Positions 1 to 9,766 of a stretch of 64,000 nucleotides of DNA are shown here, piece by piece; position 1 is the first letter of the stretch; each line of letters opens with the position of its first letter. This stretch comes from Maribacter sp. MMG018. Its GTDB lineage: Bacteria > Bacteroidota > Bacteroidia > Flavobacteriales > Flavobacteriaceae. The notes under the pieces were generated by a model that worked only from the letters and a program-made list of their open reading frames with translations, was not told the origin of the DNA and searched no databases. Position numbers and translations under genes: made by a program. The stretch covers positions 248,001-312,000 of the forward strand of contig NZ_JAGJEC010000001.1 in NCBI RefSeq assembly GCF_018100785.1, read 5' to 3'.

Positions 1-124
1 GAATGAATAAACTTAACTTATAAACTACTTTTTCTACAAAGGCTACACTAACTTTTTCCTATAAATCTTAACAAAAAAAGCAGTATTTATAGTAAATTCG
101 GGCATACCAACTAAACCAAATCAG

Positions 125-1798
125 ATGTTCCCAAAACTTAAGACAAAATATCCTGTCTTTACTTTCTTCGTTGTTGTGCTTTTATTGAGTTCATGCGCAG
201 GAACCAACAAGAAGTTTTCAAAAAAAGATGTAAAGAGCTCCCAGAACCTTATAGGGTTATCCTTTACCGAAAAACAGATTGATACGATCTACCCGTATCT
301 ATTAAGAAACAGAAAAGGTTTCGACTCGCTTAGAACCTATTCTTTGGATCCCAATGTTTTTCCCGCTGTTAAGTTCGACCCCTTACCGCTCAATTTTACA
401 CAAAAACCACAAGGAAACATACCGGAATGGGAAATTCCAAACAATATAGAACTACCCAACAATAGATCGGAACTTGCCTTTTATAGCATACCCGAACTTG
501 CTTCTTTGATCAAGAACAAAAAAATAAGTTGTGTTGAGCTAACAAAATTCTTTATAGATAGGATAAAAAAGCACGATGCCGTTCTACAATCCACTATCAC
601 CATTACAGAGGAAATGGCATTGGAGCAAGCGCAAAAAATGGATGATGAACTCGCTAATGGAAATTATCGAGGCATATTGCACGGTATACCCTATGGCGTT
701 AAAGACCTTATGGCCGTAAAAGGATATAAAACCACTTGGGGCGCAGCTCCCTATAAAGACCAAGAATTTGATATAACGGCCACCGCAGTAGAGAAACTAC
801 AGAACGCAGGAGGCGTGCTCATCGCCAAACTAGTATCCGGATCTCTTGCAAGAGGTGATGTTTGGTTTGGTGGAAAAACAAAAAACCCATGGGACACAGC
901 ACAAGGGGCCACAGGTTCGTCCGCAGGTTCGGGCGCGGCCACGTCTGCAGGCTTGGTGCCTTTTGCATTAGGAACCGAAACATTGGGCAGTATCACCTCA
1001 CCAAGTAACCGAACAGGCATCACCGGACTCCGCCCCACTTATGGAAGGGTCAGCCGTTATGGGGTAATGAGCCTTAGTTGGTCTATGGACAAAGTAGGTC
1101 CTATGGCACGTTCGGCCCAAGATTGCGCTATTGTTTACAGTGTTATTTCAGGAAAAGACCCCAAAGACCCTACTACAACAGATTTTTCTGTTGGCATTGA
1201 TCTCAATCGGGATATAAAAACCCTTAGGGTGGGGTATTTGAAGGAAGATATTGAAAAAGATTCTTCAAAATCAAAGGACAATTTGGTAAAGGCTTTGGAG
1301 ACATTTAAAAAAATGGGGATTGAGCCTGAAGCATTAAAACTGCCCGAAGACCTCCCCTACAATAGTTTTGATATTATTTTAAGGGCAGAGGCCGGTGCAT
1401 TCTTCGATGACTTGGTACGCTCTGGAGATGTGGATAAAATGGTGGAGCAAGACCAGCGATCAAGAGCCAACTCGTTGCGGCAGGCGCGTTTTATTCCCGC
1501 AGTGGAATATTTACAGGCAAACAGGCACAGGGCAATACTTATTGAAAAAATGAACGAACTCATTAAAGATTACGACGTAATAATTTCGCCTACTTTCGGT
1601 AACCGACAATTGATTATCACCAACCTAACCGGACACCCTGTAATTGCCATACCGACCGGATTGGACAAAGACAAGCATCCTACCAGTATAACATTGGTGG
1701 GCAACCTATACGACGAGGCCAGTATTCTGTTATTGGCAAAGGCTTTTCAAGAACAAACAGAATTTGATGAAATGCACCCTAACGGGTATTTAGATTAA
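125..1798 (+). CDS. Amidase-signature family hydrolase, lipoprotein
   Basis: Predicted amidase-signature hydrolase of 557 aa that cleaves carbon-nitrogen amide bonds; the substrate is unknown. The N terminus is a lipoprotein signal (hydrophobic stretch, then LSSC with Cys24), so the enzyme should be membrane-anchored outside the cytoplasm. The family Ser-cisSer-Lys triad is visible: Lys193 in GVKD, Ser265 in the TGSSAGSG loop and Ser289 in ETLGSI. About 100 residues between the lipobox and the catalytic domain form an extra N-terminal segment that cytoplasmic GatA-type amidases lack. GatA itself is unlikely because of the export signal and the absence of gatB or gatC nearby. The 3' end overlaps that of the convergent ATPase gene by 4 bp. 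Confidence 0.85.
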   Translation: MFPKLKTKYPVFTFFVVVLLLSSCAGTNKKFSKKDVKSSQNLIGLSFTEKQIDTIYPYLLRNRKGFDSLRTYSLDPNVFPAVKFDPLPLNFTQKPQGNIPEWEIPNNIELPNNRSELAFYSIPELASLIKNKKISCVELTKFFIDRIKKHDAVLQSTITITEEMALEQAQKMDDELANGNYRGILHGIPYGVKDLMAVKGYKTTWGAAPYKDQEFDITATAVEKLQNAGGVLIAKLVSGSLARGDVWFGGKTKNPWDTAQGATGSSAGSGAATSAGLVPFALGTETLGSITSPSNRTGITGLRPTYGRVSRYGVMSLSWSMDKVGPMARSAQDCAIVYSVISGKDPKDPTTTDFSVGIDLNRDIKTLRVGYLKEDIEKDSSKSKDNLVKALETFKKMGIEPEALKLPEDLPYNSFDIILRAEAGAFFDDLVRSGDVDKMVEQDQRSRANSLRQARFIPAVEYLQANRHRAILIEKMNELIKDYDVIISPTFGNRQLIITNLTGHPVIAIPTGLDKDKHPTSITLVGNLYDEASILLLAKAFQEQTEFDEMHPNGYLD

Positions 1799-2460
1799 AC
1801 CTTTCTACCATCTAAAAGATTGATGATCCTAGAGCCGTAGGCAGCGTTCTTCTCTGAATGTGTTACTTGAATAATGGTAACGCCGTTCTCTTTATTCAGT
1901 TTTTTAAAGAGCTCCATAATCTCTTCGCTTTGCTGAGAATTTAAATTTCCGGTGGGCTCATCTGCCAAAATTAATTTGGGACTGGCGATCAAGGCCCTCG
2001 CCACACCCACCAATTGTTGCTGACCACCACTTAATTGAGAAGGGAACAGATCTTTCTTGCCTACAATGTTAAACCGATCCAAGATATCGGCGACCAATGC
2101 CTTACGTTCAGACCCCTTTACCTTTTTGTACAACAAGGGCATCTCTAAATTCTCGGCAACGGTAAGGTCGTCGAGCAAGTGATACGATTGAAAAACAAAT
2201 CCTATATACTCTTTATACAAATTAGAGCGATACTTCTCTTTTAGGGTATGTACGCTTTCGTCTAAAAAGTGATATTCTCCCTCGTCAAAAGTATCGAGCA
2301 TTCCGATAACGTTCAGCAAAGTGGATTTACCGGAGCCCGATGGGCCCATAATAGAGATGAATTCTCCTTCCTCGACTTCCAAATTAATATCCTTCAACAA
2401 GAAGATTCGCTGACCTCCTGTGTTTACCCACTTAAAAATATTCTTTAATTGTAGTAACAT
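1795..2460 (-). CDS. ABC transporter ATPase (LolD/MacB type), distal gene of the array
   Basis: Cytoplasmic nucleotide-binding subunit, 221 aa, that would energise MacB/FtsX-type permeases. Walker A is GPSGSGKST (residues 39-47), the Q-loop Gln is near 91, the signature LSGGQ is at 143-147, Walker B LILADE at 163-168 and the H-loop His at 201. Two positions differ from the usual family pattern and from the other ATPase in this locus: the residue after the signature QQQ is Leu150 rather than Arg, and the D-loop reads NLNS (Asn174) rather than NLDS. It lies 10 bp after the last of seven permease genes and is probably the end of the operon. The two odd residues may mean altered ATP coupling; that is inference. 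Confidence 0.88.
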   Translation of the reverse strand: MLLQLKNIFKWVNTGGQRIFLLKDINLEVEEGEFISIMGPSGSGKSTLLNVIGMLDTFDEGEYHFLDESVHTLKEKYRSNLYKEYIGFVFQSYHLLDDLTVAENLEMPLLYKKVKGSERKALVADILDRFNIVGKKDLFPSQLSGGQQQLVGVARALIASPKLILADEPTGNLNSQQSEEIMELFKKLNKENGVTIIQVTHSEKNAAYGSRIINLLDGRKV

Positions 2461-2470
2461 ATATTTTGTG

Positions 2471-4921
2471 TTATTCTGTTCGTAAACTTTTTACAGGATC
2501 GGCATTGGCCGATCCAACTGTCTTTATGGCAATTATCAAAAGTGCAATAAGGATCATCGCTACACCGCTCAAAGCAAAAATCCACCAGCTTAAAGCCGTT
2601 TTATTGGCAAAGCCTTCGAGCCAATAGCTCAGGCCGTACCATGCGACAGGGGCAGCTATCAAAAAGGCTATCAATACCAATTTTAAAAACTCTTTAGACA
2701 ACAATAGGTTCAACTGAAATACCGTAGCTCCCAAAATTTTTCTTACTCCTATTTCTTTTGTTCTTCTTTCTGTGGTATATATTACCAAGCCCAATAGCCC
2801 TAGACAACTAATAAAAATGGCCAGACCGGTGGCCCACTTTAAAAGAATGGCTGTTTTTTGTTCACTTTCATAAAAGCTTTTGATGGTATCGTCCATAAAC
2901 CGATACTCAAAATCTGCCTCAGGGTATGTATTTTTCCATATCTCTTCAATTTTAGCCAGTGTACTGGACCAATTACCCGTATCCATACTTTTAAACTTAA
3001 AATGAATCGTCTTAAACTGGGTATACTTTCCACTATATGACCCTCCTGTAAAAGCCATTGGCGACACCCCATATTTTAAGGAATGTTGGTTAAAATCGTC
3101 CATTACACCAACAATAGGTATCTCTTCACCACCCGACTTTATAGATTTTCCTACTATTTTCTCGGGGTCATCCATACCCAAGAACTTTAAATAAGATCTA
3201 TTTACTACAAACTCTCTAATACTATCATTTAGGGGCAACCTACCAGCTAGCAGATTTAAATTATATAAATCAAAAAAATCGGCATTCCCATATAACAATT
3301 GCAGGTCCGAATTCACTTCTTTTTCGCCATCCATAAACAAAACTCCCATAGACATGGTCGTAAACGAAGCAGGTGGGTTACCCGAAAGAACGGTTTGGGA
3401 CAAGCCCGGTATGTTTTCCATTTCACGAACAAACCTTGCTCTCTTAACCGACGATGTATCTTGCCAAGGCGTTCTAAAATACGCGATTGCCTCTGTCTTA
3501 AAGCCCATATCCTTTTTCATGATATAATTTAACTGCTTACCAACCAACAAGGTGGCTATGATAAAAACCTGCGCAATTACAAATTGAAAAACGGTCAAAT
3601 ACTTCCTTAAGGTTCCTTTATCCGAATTGGGCACAACCTGTTGTTTAAACACGGATACGGGTTTGTATTTGGACAATACCAAGGCCGGATAAAACCCAGA
3701 TAACAGGGTCACCATCAATAATAATAGTACAATGCCCACAATTACCCACGGATTATAAAAAAGTTCAAAGTTGAGTCCTTCCGGTATAAAGTCTACAAAC
3801 AAATGCAACAACCACTTAGCCAATAACATAGAAAGAAGGGCCGCTGCCAAGGTCAGTAAAAACGTCTCACCCAAAAACTGAAATATCAACTGTGTTCTAG
3901 AACTGCCCAAGGTTTTTCTTATTCCGATTTCCTTGGCCCTTTGTATGGCCTGTGCCGTATTTAGATTAATAAAGTTTATACAGCCCAACAACACTAGAAT
4001 ACCCGCCAACAGAAGTAGGCTATTCAACGTTGCCATAGTGGTACGACTATCGTTAAAATCAAAAGTGCCATAATCTTGGTTCAAATGAATATCCGCCAAC
4101 GGTTGAATATTATACGTATTGCTTCTGCCAATGGCCACCATTTCCGGTTCATCATGCTCTTTTGCTATCTGAGTCAGTGTTTCCTGTACCTTGGTGGGAC
4201 CTGCTTTTTCGGACAGTTTAACAAACAATTGCGACGCCGAGCTGGTATTGCTCCAACTTGCTTCGTTCACTACATTGGTCATATCTTGTGTCGCAGCGGT
4301 TTTTAAAGAAATAAACTCTTCGAACACAATATCTGTTCTATCCTTAAAATTGGCCACTACTCCAGAAATAACCGCATGAATACTATCATTGTACACCACC
4401 GATTTCCCTAATACCTCCGACATCTGTTGACCTGGGAAGTATTTTTTGGCCCTGTTTTCGGACAGTACTACGGTATTCGGCTCTTCTAAAGCAGTATTTT
4501 TATCTCCAACGAGCCAGTTGTAATCAAATACTCGGAAATAAGCCCCATCGGTATAGATTACAAACTCCGGATCCTTAAAACGGCTCTCGGTCTCCGGGTT
4601 TTCTACATGAATGGGATAGGCGGTAAAAAAAGGGGCCACCGTTTCCAATTCTTCCATCTTAAGATCTTTGAGTGCTTGTGCCAAGGGAACGGTTACCCCT
4701 GCATTATAAAAATTGCCATCCGGACTTTTAAACGCCGTAGTTACCCTATAAATTCTATCCCCATCGGGATGGAACTTATCAAAAGAAAGGTCATAAAACA
4801 CCATGGCCCCGATAACAAAAGCGGCACTAAGACCAACCGAAAGTCCTAAAATATTTATGAGGGAAAACACTTTGTTCTTCCAAACATTACGAAAAGCGAT
4901 CTTTAAATAATTACGTAGCAT
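2471..4921 (-). CDS. MacB/FtsX-family ABC permease, array member E
   Basis: Inner-membrane permease of 816 aa, one of seven in a row. Architecture seen: TM1 at about 21-44; a large periplasmic MacB-type core domain to about 295; TM2 (299-320); the cytoplasmic motif KEIGIRK (330-336); two further helices; then a second copy of the same plan, with a second KEIGVRK about 95 residues from the end. Two complete MacB_PCD/FtsX modules are therefore fused in one chain, the usual Bacteroidota form of about 800 aa. It ends DPVKSLRTE, matching the array. MacB-like proteins act as mechanotransmission machines driving export of periplasmic substrates through TolC; the substrate here is unknown. It lies 10 bp upstream of the distal ATPase. 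Confidence 0.87.
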   Translation of the reverse strand: MLRNYLKIAFRNVWKNKVFSLINILGLSVGLSAAFVIGAMVFYDLSFDKFHPDGDRIYRVTTAFKSPDGNFYNAGVTVPLAQALKDLKMEELETVAPFFTAYPIHVENPETESRFKDPEFVIYTDGAYFRVFDYNWLVGDKNTALEEPNTVVLSENRAKKYFPGQQMSEVLGKSVVYNDSIHAVISGVVANFKDRTDIVFEEFISLKTAATQDMTNVVNEASWSNTSSASQLFVKLSEKAGPTKVQETLTQIAKEHDEPEMVAIGRSNTYNIQPLADIHLNQDYGTFDFNDSRTTMATLNSLLLLAGILVLLGCINFINLNTAQAIQRAKEIGIRKTLGSSRTQLIFQFLGETFLLTLAAALLSMLLAKWLLHLFVDFIPEGLNFELFYNPWVIVGIVLLLLMVTLLSGFYPALVLSKYKPVSVFKQQVVPNSDKGTLRKYLTVFQFVIAQVFIIATLLVGKQLNYIMKKDMGFKTEAIAYFRTPWQDTSSVKRARFVREMENIPGLSQTVLSGNPPASFTTMSMGVLFMDGEKEVNSDLQLLYGNADFFDLYNLNLLAGRLPLNDSIREFVVNRSYLKFLGMDDPEKIVGKSIKSGGEEIPIVGVMDDFNQHSLKYGVSPMAFTGGSYSGKYTQFKTIHFKFKSMDTGNWSSTLAKIEEIWKNTYPEADFEYRFMDDTIKSFYESEQKTAILLKWATGLAIFISCLGLLGLVIYTTERRTKEIGVRKILGATVFQLNLLLSKEFLKLVLIAFLIAAPVAWYGLSYWLEGFANKTALSWWIFALSGVAMILIALLIIAIKTVGSANADPVKSLRTE

Positions 4922-4932
4922 AGCAATCTATT

Positions 4933-7341
4933 TTATTCTGTCCGTAAACTCTTTACGGGATTCACCCTTGCCGCCCTAATGGTTCGCGTTCCAATCGTCA
5001 ACAGCGCTATTAGTACGGCTATAGCGCCAGCAGCAACAAAAAACCAAATACTAAGTTCTATCCTATAGGCATAGTTCTGAAGCCATTCTCCCATAATCCA
5101 CCATGCAACGGGCGATGCGATCAAAAATGCCAACAGTACCAGTTTTAAAAAATCTTTGGTAAGTATATAGGTGATAGAAGCCACACTGGCCCCTACCACT
5201 TTTCGAATGCCGATTTCTTTGGTACGTTGTGAAACGATCAGCAACGACATAGCAAAAAGCCCCATACAACTTAGAATAATTGACAGAACAGAACCACTGG
5301 CTACCATTTTGGCGGTGGTCTTCTCCCTATTAAAGGTCCTGTCAACATTCTCATCTAAAAAAGAACCTAAAAAAGCGGCGTTCGGCTCTAATTTTTTCCA
5401 AGTATTCTCAAGTGCCTCATACGAACTGGCCATATTATGGGGGGCAACCTTGGCAAAGGCATAAGAAAGACCCCATTCTTTACTCATATAAAATGTAATC
5501 GGTTCAATGGCCCTATCCAGGTCTTTAAAATTATAATCTTTCACTACCCCAAGAACAGGAATATGAACTCCGTTACTTATTTCCAGTTGTGCCGACAATG
5601 GATCTTCTTCCCCTAGCTCCCTTGCCATGGCTTCGTTGATGACCACTCCTAAACTATCGGAGGCATTCTTAAAATTTCTGCCCAATACCATATCTATGCC
5701 CAAAGTTTGTACAAACTCATGGTCCACCACCAAAAAATTGGTGGTTACGGAACGGCCTTTATATTCAAAACCTATTTTACTTGAAGACCTGCTGCCATCT
5801 CGTCCCAGCCCTAAATTAATATCGGCACCGCTAATAGAGACGATATCCGGGTTGCCCTTTAACTCTTCCCGAAGTAATTCTATAACATCATTGCTATTGC
5901 GCTTACCGTTTAAAGGAAAAGAAACCACTTGTTCTTTATCGTACCCCAGATCTTTGTTACGCATGTAATCTATTTGCCCCCACAACACCAAAGTTCCTGT
6001 AATCAACGCTATGGCGATACCAAATTGAAATACCATCAATACATCCCTTACCTTATTGTTTCCTGTTGATTCCAGCTTACCCTTTAACGATTGAATGGTA
6101 CCCAGACGGCTCATTAATATCGCCGGGTAGCCCCCAACAAAAACGGTTATGAGCATCACCATTGCCAGCAAGCCTACTAGAAATGACGGTCTTAACAACA
6201 TGTCTACAGAAACCTGTGTATTAAAAATAGTCTTAAAATCATTTACAAAAACAAAACTTAAGATCACCCCAATACCCATCGATATTAAAAAGATGAAAAG
6301 ACTCTCGGTCCAAAATTGGAAAAACAACTGTTTCTTTTGGGCTCCCAAGGTTTTACGCATCCCTATTTCCTTAAGCCTTTTGGCAGATTTGGCAATGCTC
6401 ATATTAATGTAGTTGACACAGGCTATGAACAATATTAAAAAGGCGACGCCCAGAATTAGATAAGGCAAGCTTCTACTCACCGACACGTATCCATTTTTAA
6501 GACTTGTAAAATGAACGTCTGCCAACGGCACCAATTCCAAGTTTACATAACGTCCATTCTCATCGGCCGAAGCCCCATCCCTTTTCAGCATTTCTATAGC
6601 GTCCTTAAAATGAAGGTCTACAAAACCCCTGCTGCCGCTTTCAAAACTAGTGGAGCTCACCCCTTCTTCGAGCTCTACATATACATCATGGTATTGCGAA
6701 TCCCACTGTTCTTTATTATCTAGGTAATCGGCATGACTCTCGAAACGACCGGCCATTTGAAATTCCAAATTGGTTTCCGCAACCATATCATCGGCTATGG
6801 CGCTTACCGTAAAGGGAACTTCTTTTCCCTTTACCAACAGATGGAACGTTTTTCCGACAACATCGGTAGAACCGAATAGATTGTTTGCCGCCTTTTTGGT
6901 CAATACAACCGATGACAACTGCGCCAAAGGTGTATTCCCATCTCCTTTAATTATCGGAAAACTGAACATAGAAAAGAAACCTTCATCTACCCAAATGATA
7001 TCTATATCTATTTCCTTATCCCCTTGTATGGCCAATGCACCATCTTGCAAGAACCTGGTTATACGCTTTACACCGGGCACTTCCGCTTCCAACGAAGGAG
7101 CCAAAGGTGCTGGTTGAACGGTACCTGCCTCCGGTCCTCTAGGGGTCTGTTGGGTTTTTACGATTTTATAAATAGACGCTCCATTTTCATGAAAACCATC
7201 AAACGAAAGCTGAAACAATGCGGCCATTCCCAATAATACGGCTACGGCAAAAGCTACCGACAAGCCTATCACGTTTAAGCTAGTGTTCGTTTTATCCTTT
7301 ACTAAATTCCGCCAGGCAATTTTTAAATAGTTTTTAAACAT
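4933..7341 (-). CDS. MacB/FtsX-family ABC permease, array member D
   Basis: Double-module permease of 802 aa with start MFKNYLKIAWRNL and end NPVKSLRTE. The first cytoplasmic coupling motif is KEIGMRK (after TM2) and the second KEIGIRK (C-terminal module). Its periplasmic domains are visibly different from the other members, and no sibling in the array matches it as closely as the A/A' and B/B' pairs match each other. It lies 30 bp downstream of member A' and 11 bp upstream of member E, consistent with co-transcription. The divergent periplasmic part suggests a different substrate or partner; that is inference. Confidence 0.87.
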   Translation of the reverse strand: MFKNYLKIAWRNLVKDKTNTSLNVIGLSVAFAVAVLLGMAALFQLSFDGFHENGASIYKIVKTQQTPRGPEAGTVQPAPLAPSLEAEVPGVKRITRFLQDGALAIQGDKEIDIDIIWVDEGFFSMFSFPIIKGDGNTPLAQLSSVVLTKKAANNLFGSTDVVGKTFHLLVKGKEVPFTVSAIADDMVAETNLEFQMAGRFESHADYLDNKEQWDSQYHDVYVELEEGVSSTSFESGSRGFVDLHFKDAIEMLKRDGASADENGRYVNLELVPLADVHFTSLKNGYVSVSRSLPYLILGVAFLILFIACVNYINMSIAKSAKRLKEIGMRKTLGAQKKQLFFQFWTESLFIFLISMGIGVILSFVFVNDFKTIFNTQVSVDMLLRPSFLVGLLAMVMLITVFVGGYPAILMSRLGTIQSLKGKLESTGNNKVRDVLMVFQFGIAIALITGTLVLWGQIDYMRNKDLGYDKEQVVSFPLNGKRNSNDVIELLREELKGNPDIVSISGADINLGLGRDGSRSSSKIGFEYKGRSVTTNFLVVDHEFVQTLGIDMVLGRNFKNASDSLGVVINEAMARELGEEDPLSAQLEISNGVHIPVLGVVKDYNFKDLDRAIEPITFYMSKEWGLSYAFAKVAPHNMASSYEALENTWKKLEPNAAFLGSFLDENVDRTFNREKTTAKMVASGSVLSIILSCMGLFAMSLLIVSQRTKEIGIRKVVGASVASITYILTKDFLKLVLLAFLIASPVAWWIMGEWLQNYAYRIELSIWFFVAAGAIAVLIALLTIGTRTIRAARVNPVKSLRTE

Positions 7342-7371
7342 GATGCTCGCTTTTTTGATGATTTGATGTGA

Positions 7372-9747
7372 TTATTCTGTTCGTAAACTCTTTACAGGAT
7401 TTGACCTCGCTGCTTTTATAGCTTGAAAGCTAATTGTGAACAAGGTAATGGCCAAGGCAACCAAACCGGTCAAGGCAAATACCCACCAGTAAATTTCAAT
7501 ATGATAGGCAAATTCTTGCAACCATCGGTTGGATAACCAGTATGCAATCGGAAAAGCAATGGCCAAGGCCAAAACCACCAATTTCACAAAATCCGTAGAT
7601 AGCATTTTAAATACATTAAAAATACTGGCCCCCAACACCTTACGAATTCCTATTTCTTTTTTTCGTTGTTCTGCCATGAAAGCGGCCAAACCAAAAAGCC
7701 CCAAACAGGCCACCAATATGGCCAGACCACAGAAAATGAGCCCTACACGAATAGTCCGCTGTTCCCTTTCGTACAACTTTTCTATGTTCTTATCCAAAAA
7801 AGAATAATCAAAAACAGTTTCAGGGTCCACTGCTTTAAAAGTACGTTCCAACTGATTCAAAAAATCCGGTGAATAATTACCGAACCTTACCAGTGCATAT
7901 CCTTTATATTCGGTATCATTGTTAGTAAAGGCATAGGCTCCTATTGGAGTGTGCAAAGAGGTAAAGTTAAAATCGTCCACTACCCCAACTATACGGACCT
8001 CTCTATTTATAAAAACCTTTTTGTTGATCGCTTCCTCTGGTGTATAGCCCAAATAGTCAACAGCCGTTTTGTTCAGTACTACCTCTATCAACGTATCGTT
8101 CTCCTGCTTGTTTTTTGGCAAGGTAGTACCGGCCAAAAGCCGAAGTCCCAAAACATCCAATACCTCGGGATCGGATACATTGGTCTGTATGTCTAGCCCC
8201 TTTCTATCTTCCCTATCTTTAAACAATGTATTTAGACTTACCCCTGTTCCTGGAAAACCCTGTGCCAGGGCAACATCGGTAACTTGCCCCAACCCCTTAA
8301 ATTCTTGGGCAATTTCATCCAACCCTGTTTGACTATTGATGCCCGCTACGGAGACAACAACAATATTATCCGGTTCAAACCCCAAATTTTGATTTCCTAT
8401 AAAACGTATTTGTTGATATATTATCAAAATTCCCACAATAAGAATGGCCGAAGCGGCAAACTGTACCACTACCAAGCCTTTGCGCACCAATATAGCCGTA
8501 CCGCCTTGTTTATAAGAAGGTGAAAATGCCGATTTTGGAGAAAATCCAGAAAGATACAGCGCAGGATAAGAACCTGCTACCAAAGTGGTTACCGCCCAAA
8601 TCACCAGAAAGGCTAAAAATGACATAGGCTCTAAAAGCAAACTGGGATCAAGCTCTTGATTTGACAAATAATTGAACCATGGGAGTGCCAATACTGCCAA
8701 CACAACGCCTATTATCATGGCAATCAGGGTTATTAATGCTGTTTCTATATAAAAACGCACGACCAATGTTCTCTTTACCGCCCCCAAGGTTTTGTTGATC
8801 CCTACTTCCTTTGAGCGTTTTTGCGAACGTGCCGTTGTAAGGTTCATATAATTAATGCAGGCAATAACCAATATTAGTATCGCTAATAACGATAGGTTTT
8901 TAATCTCTTGGATATCTCCCAAACGAGCCGCATACGAATCTGAATATTCGGCTGAATATAAATGAATGCGTTCTAGAGGTTGTAAGGAGAAAGAAAACCA
9001 TTGATTTTCTTTTTCTACATTTTTATCCACCAATTGTTGTATTTGCCTTTCTACTTCGGGTACCGAAATATTGGTGTTAAACTGAACCAAAGTTTCGTAG
9101 CTCGCATTGCTCCAATACAAATTCTTTGCATAAGTAGCTTTGGGGGATGCAATCACATTAAACTTATAACTACTATTTTTTGGCATATCCTTATAAATGG
9201 CCACCACTTCCATTTTTTGCCTGTTGTCTATCTCTATCGTCTTTCCAATGGCCTCCGTATTTCCGAAGTATTGTTTTGCCGTTTTTTGGGAAAGGGCAAC
9301 ACTATTTGGGGCATTTATATCTGAACGGTTACCCAGCACAATTTCAACCTTTAGAAGATCAAAAATATCGGCATCCGCCCAATAGAGTTCTTTTTCCAAA
9401 AAAATGTTGTTACCCACCTTTACATTGGCATTTGTTCCAAAACCATGTTTTAAAATACGGGCCGTATATTTAATATTCGGAATATCCGTCTTCATTGCAG
9501 GCGCCAATGCATTTGGAGCTCCTGCCCATGTTTCCTGAGAAAAACTATCTCCGTCCGTATTCAGTAAAATTCTATATACGTTCGACTCCCCCTTATATAA
9601 ATTATCAAAACTTAATTCATGGCCAATAAACAAATAGAGTACCAAGGCAATGGCCATGCCTAAAGAAAGACCCAAAACATTGATGATAGAAAACAGGGGG
9701 TTAGCCCATAAATTACGCCATGCCACCTTTATATGATTTTTAAACAT
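7372..9747 (-). CDS. MacB/FtsX-family ABC permease, array member A'
   Basis: Double-module permease of 791 aa. Coupling motifs are KEVGINK (first module) and KEIGIRK (second). It is the clear close paralogue of the first permease of the array (17024-19405). Both carry AARSL/ARILKH-type segments followed by NFG or GFG near residue 100, the text LERIHLYSA or LEKVHLYSA before TM2, and DYLGYTPEEAI plus PIGAYAF in the second periplasmic domain. The pair must share a recent ancestor, although three other permeases lie between them. Gaps of 19 bp upstream and 30 bp downstream keep it in the operon. Confidence 0.87.
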   Translation of the reverse strand: MFKNHIKVAWRNLWANPLFSIINVLGLSLGMAIALVLYLFIGHELSFDNLYKGESNVYRILLNTDGDSFSQETWAGAPNALAPAMKTDIPNIKYTARILKHGFGTNANVKVGNNIFLEKELYWADADIFDLLKVEIVLGNRSDINAPNSVALSQKTAKQYFGNTEAIGKTIEIDNRQKMEVVAIYKDMPKNSSYKFNVIASPKATYAKNLYWSNASYETLVQFNTNISVPEVERQIQQLVDKNVEKENQWFSFSLQPLERIHLYSAEYSDSYAARLGDIQEIKNLSLLAILILVIACINYMNLTTARSQKRSKEVGINKTLGAVKRTLVVRFYIETALITLIAMIIGVVLAVLALPWFNYLSNQELDPSLLLEPMSFLAFLVIWAVTTLVAGSYPALYLSGFSPKSAFSPSYKQGGTAILVRKGLVVVQFAASAILIVGILIIYQQIRFIGNQNLGFEPDNIVVVSVAGINSQTGLDEIAQEFKGLGQVTDVALAQGFPGTGVSLNTLFKDREDRKGLDIQTNVSDPEVLDVLGLRLLAGTTLPKNKQENDTLIEVVLNKTAVDYLGYTPEEAINKKVFINREVRIVGVVDDFNFTSLHTPIGAYAFTNNDTEYKGYALVRFGNYSPDFLNQLERTFKAVDPETVFDYSFLDKNIEKLYEREQRTIRVGLIFCGLAILVACLGLFGLAAFMAEQRKKEIGIRKVLGASIFNVFKMLSTDFVKLVVLALAIAFPIAYWLSNRWLQEFAYHIEIYWWVFALTGLVALAITLFTISFQAIKAARSNPVKSLRTE

Positions 9748-9766
9748 GTCAGAAAATTTTAAAATA

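Noticed and set aside
125-1798. Amidase as GatA of the tRNA-dependent amidotransferase
   Set aside because: It has a lipoprotein signal and lacks gatB/gatC neighbours, so an exported hydrolase fits better.
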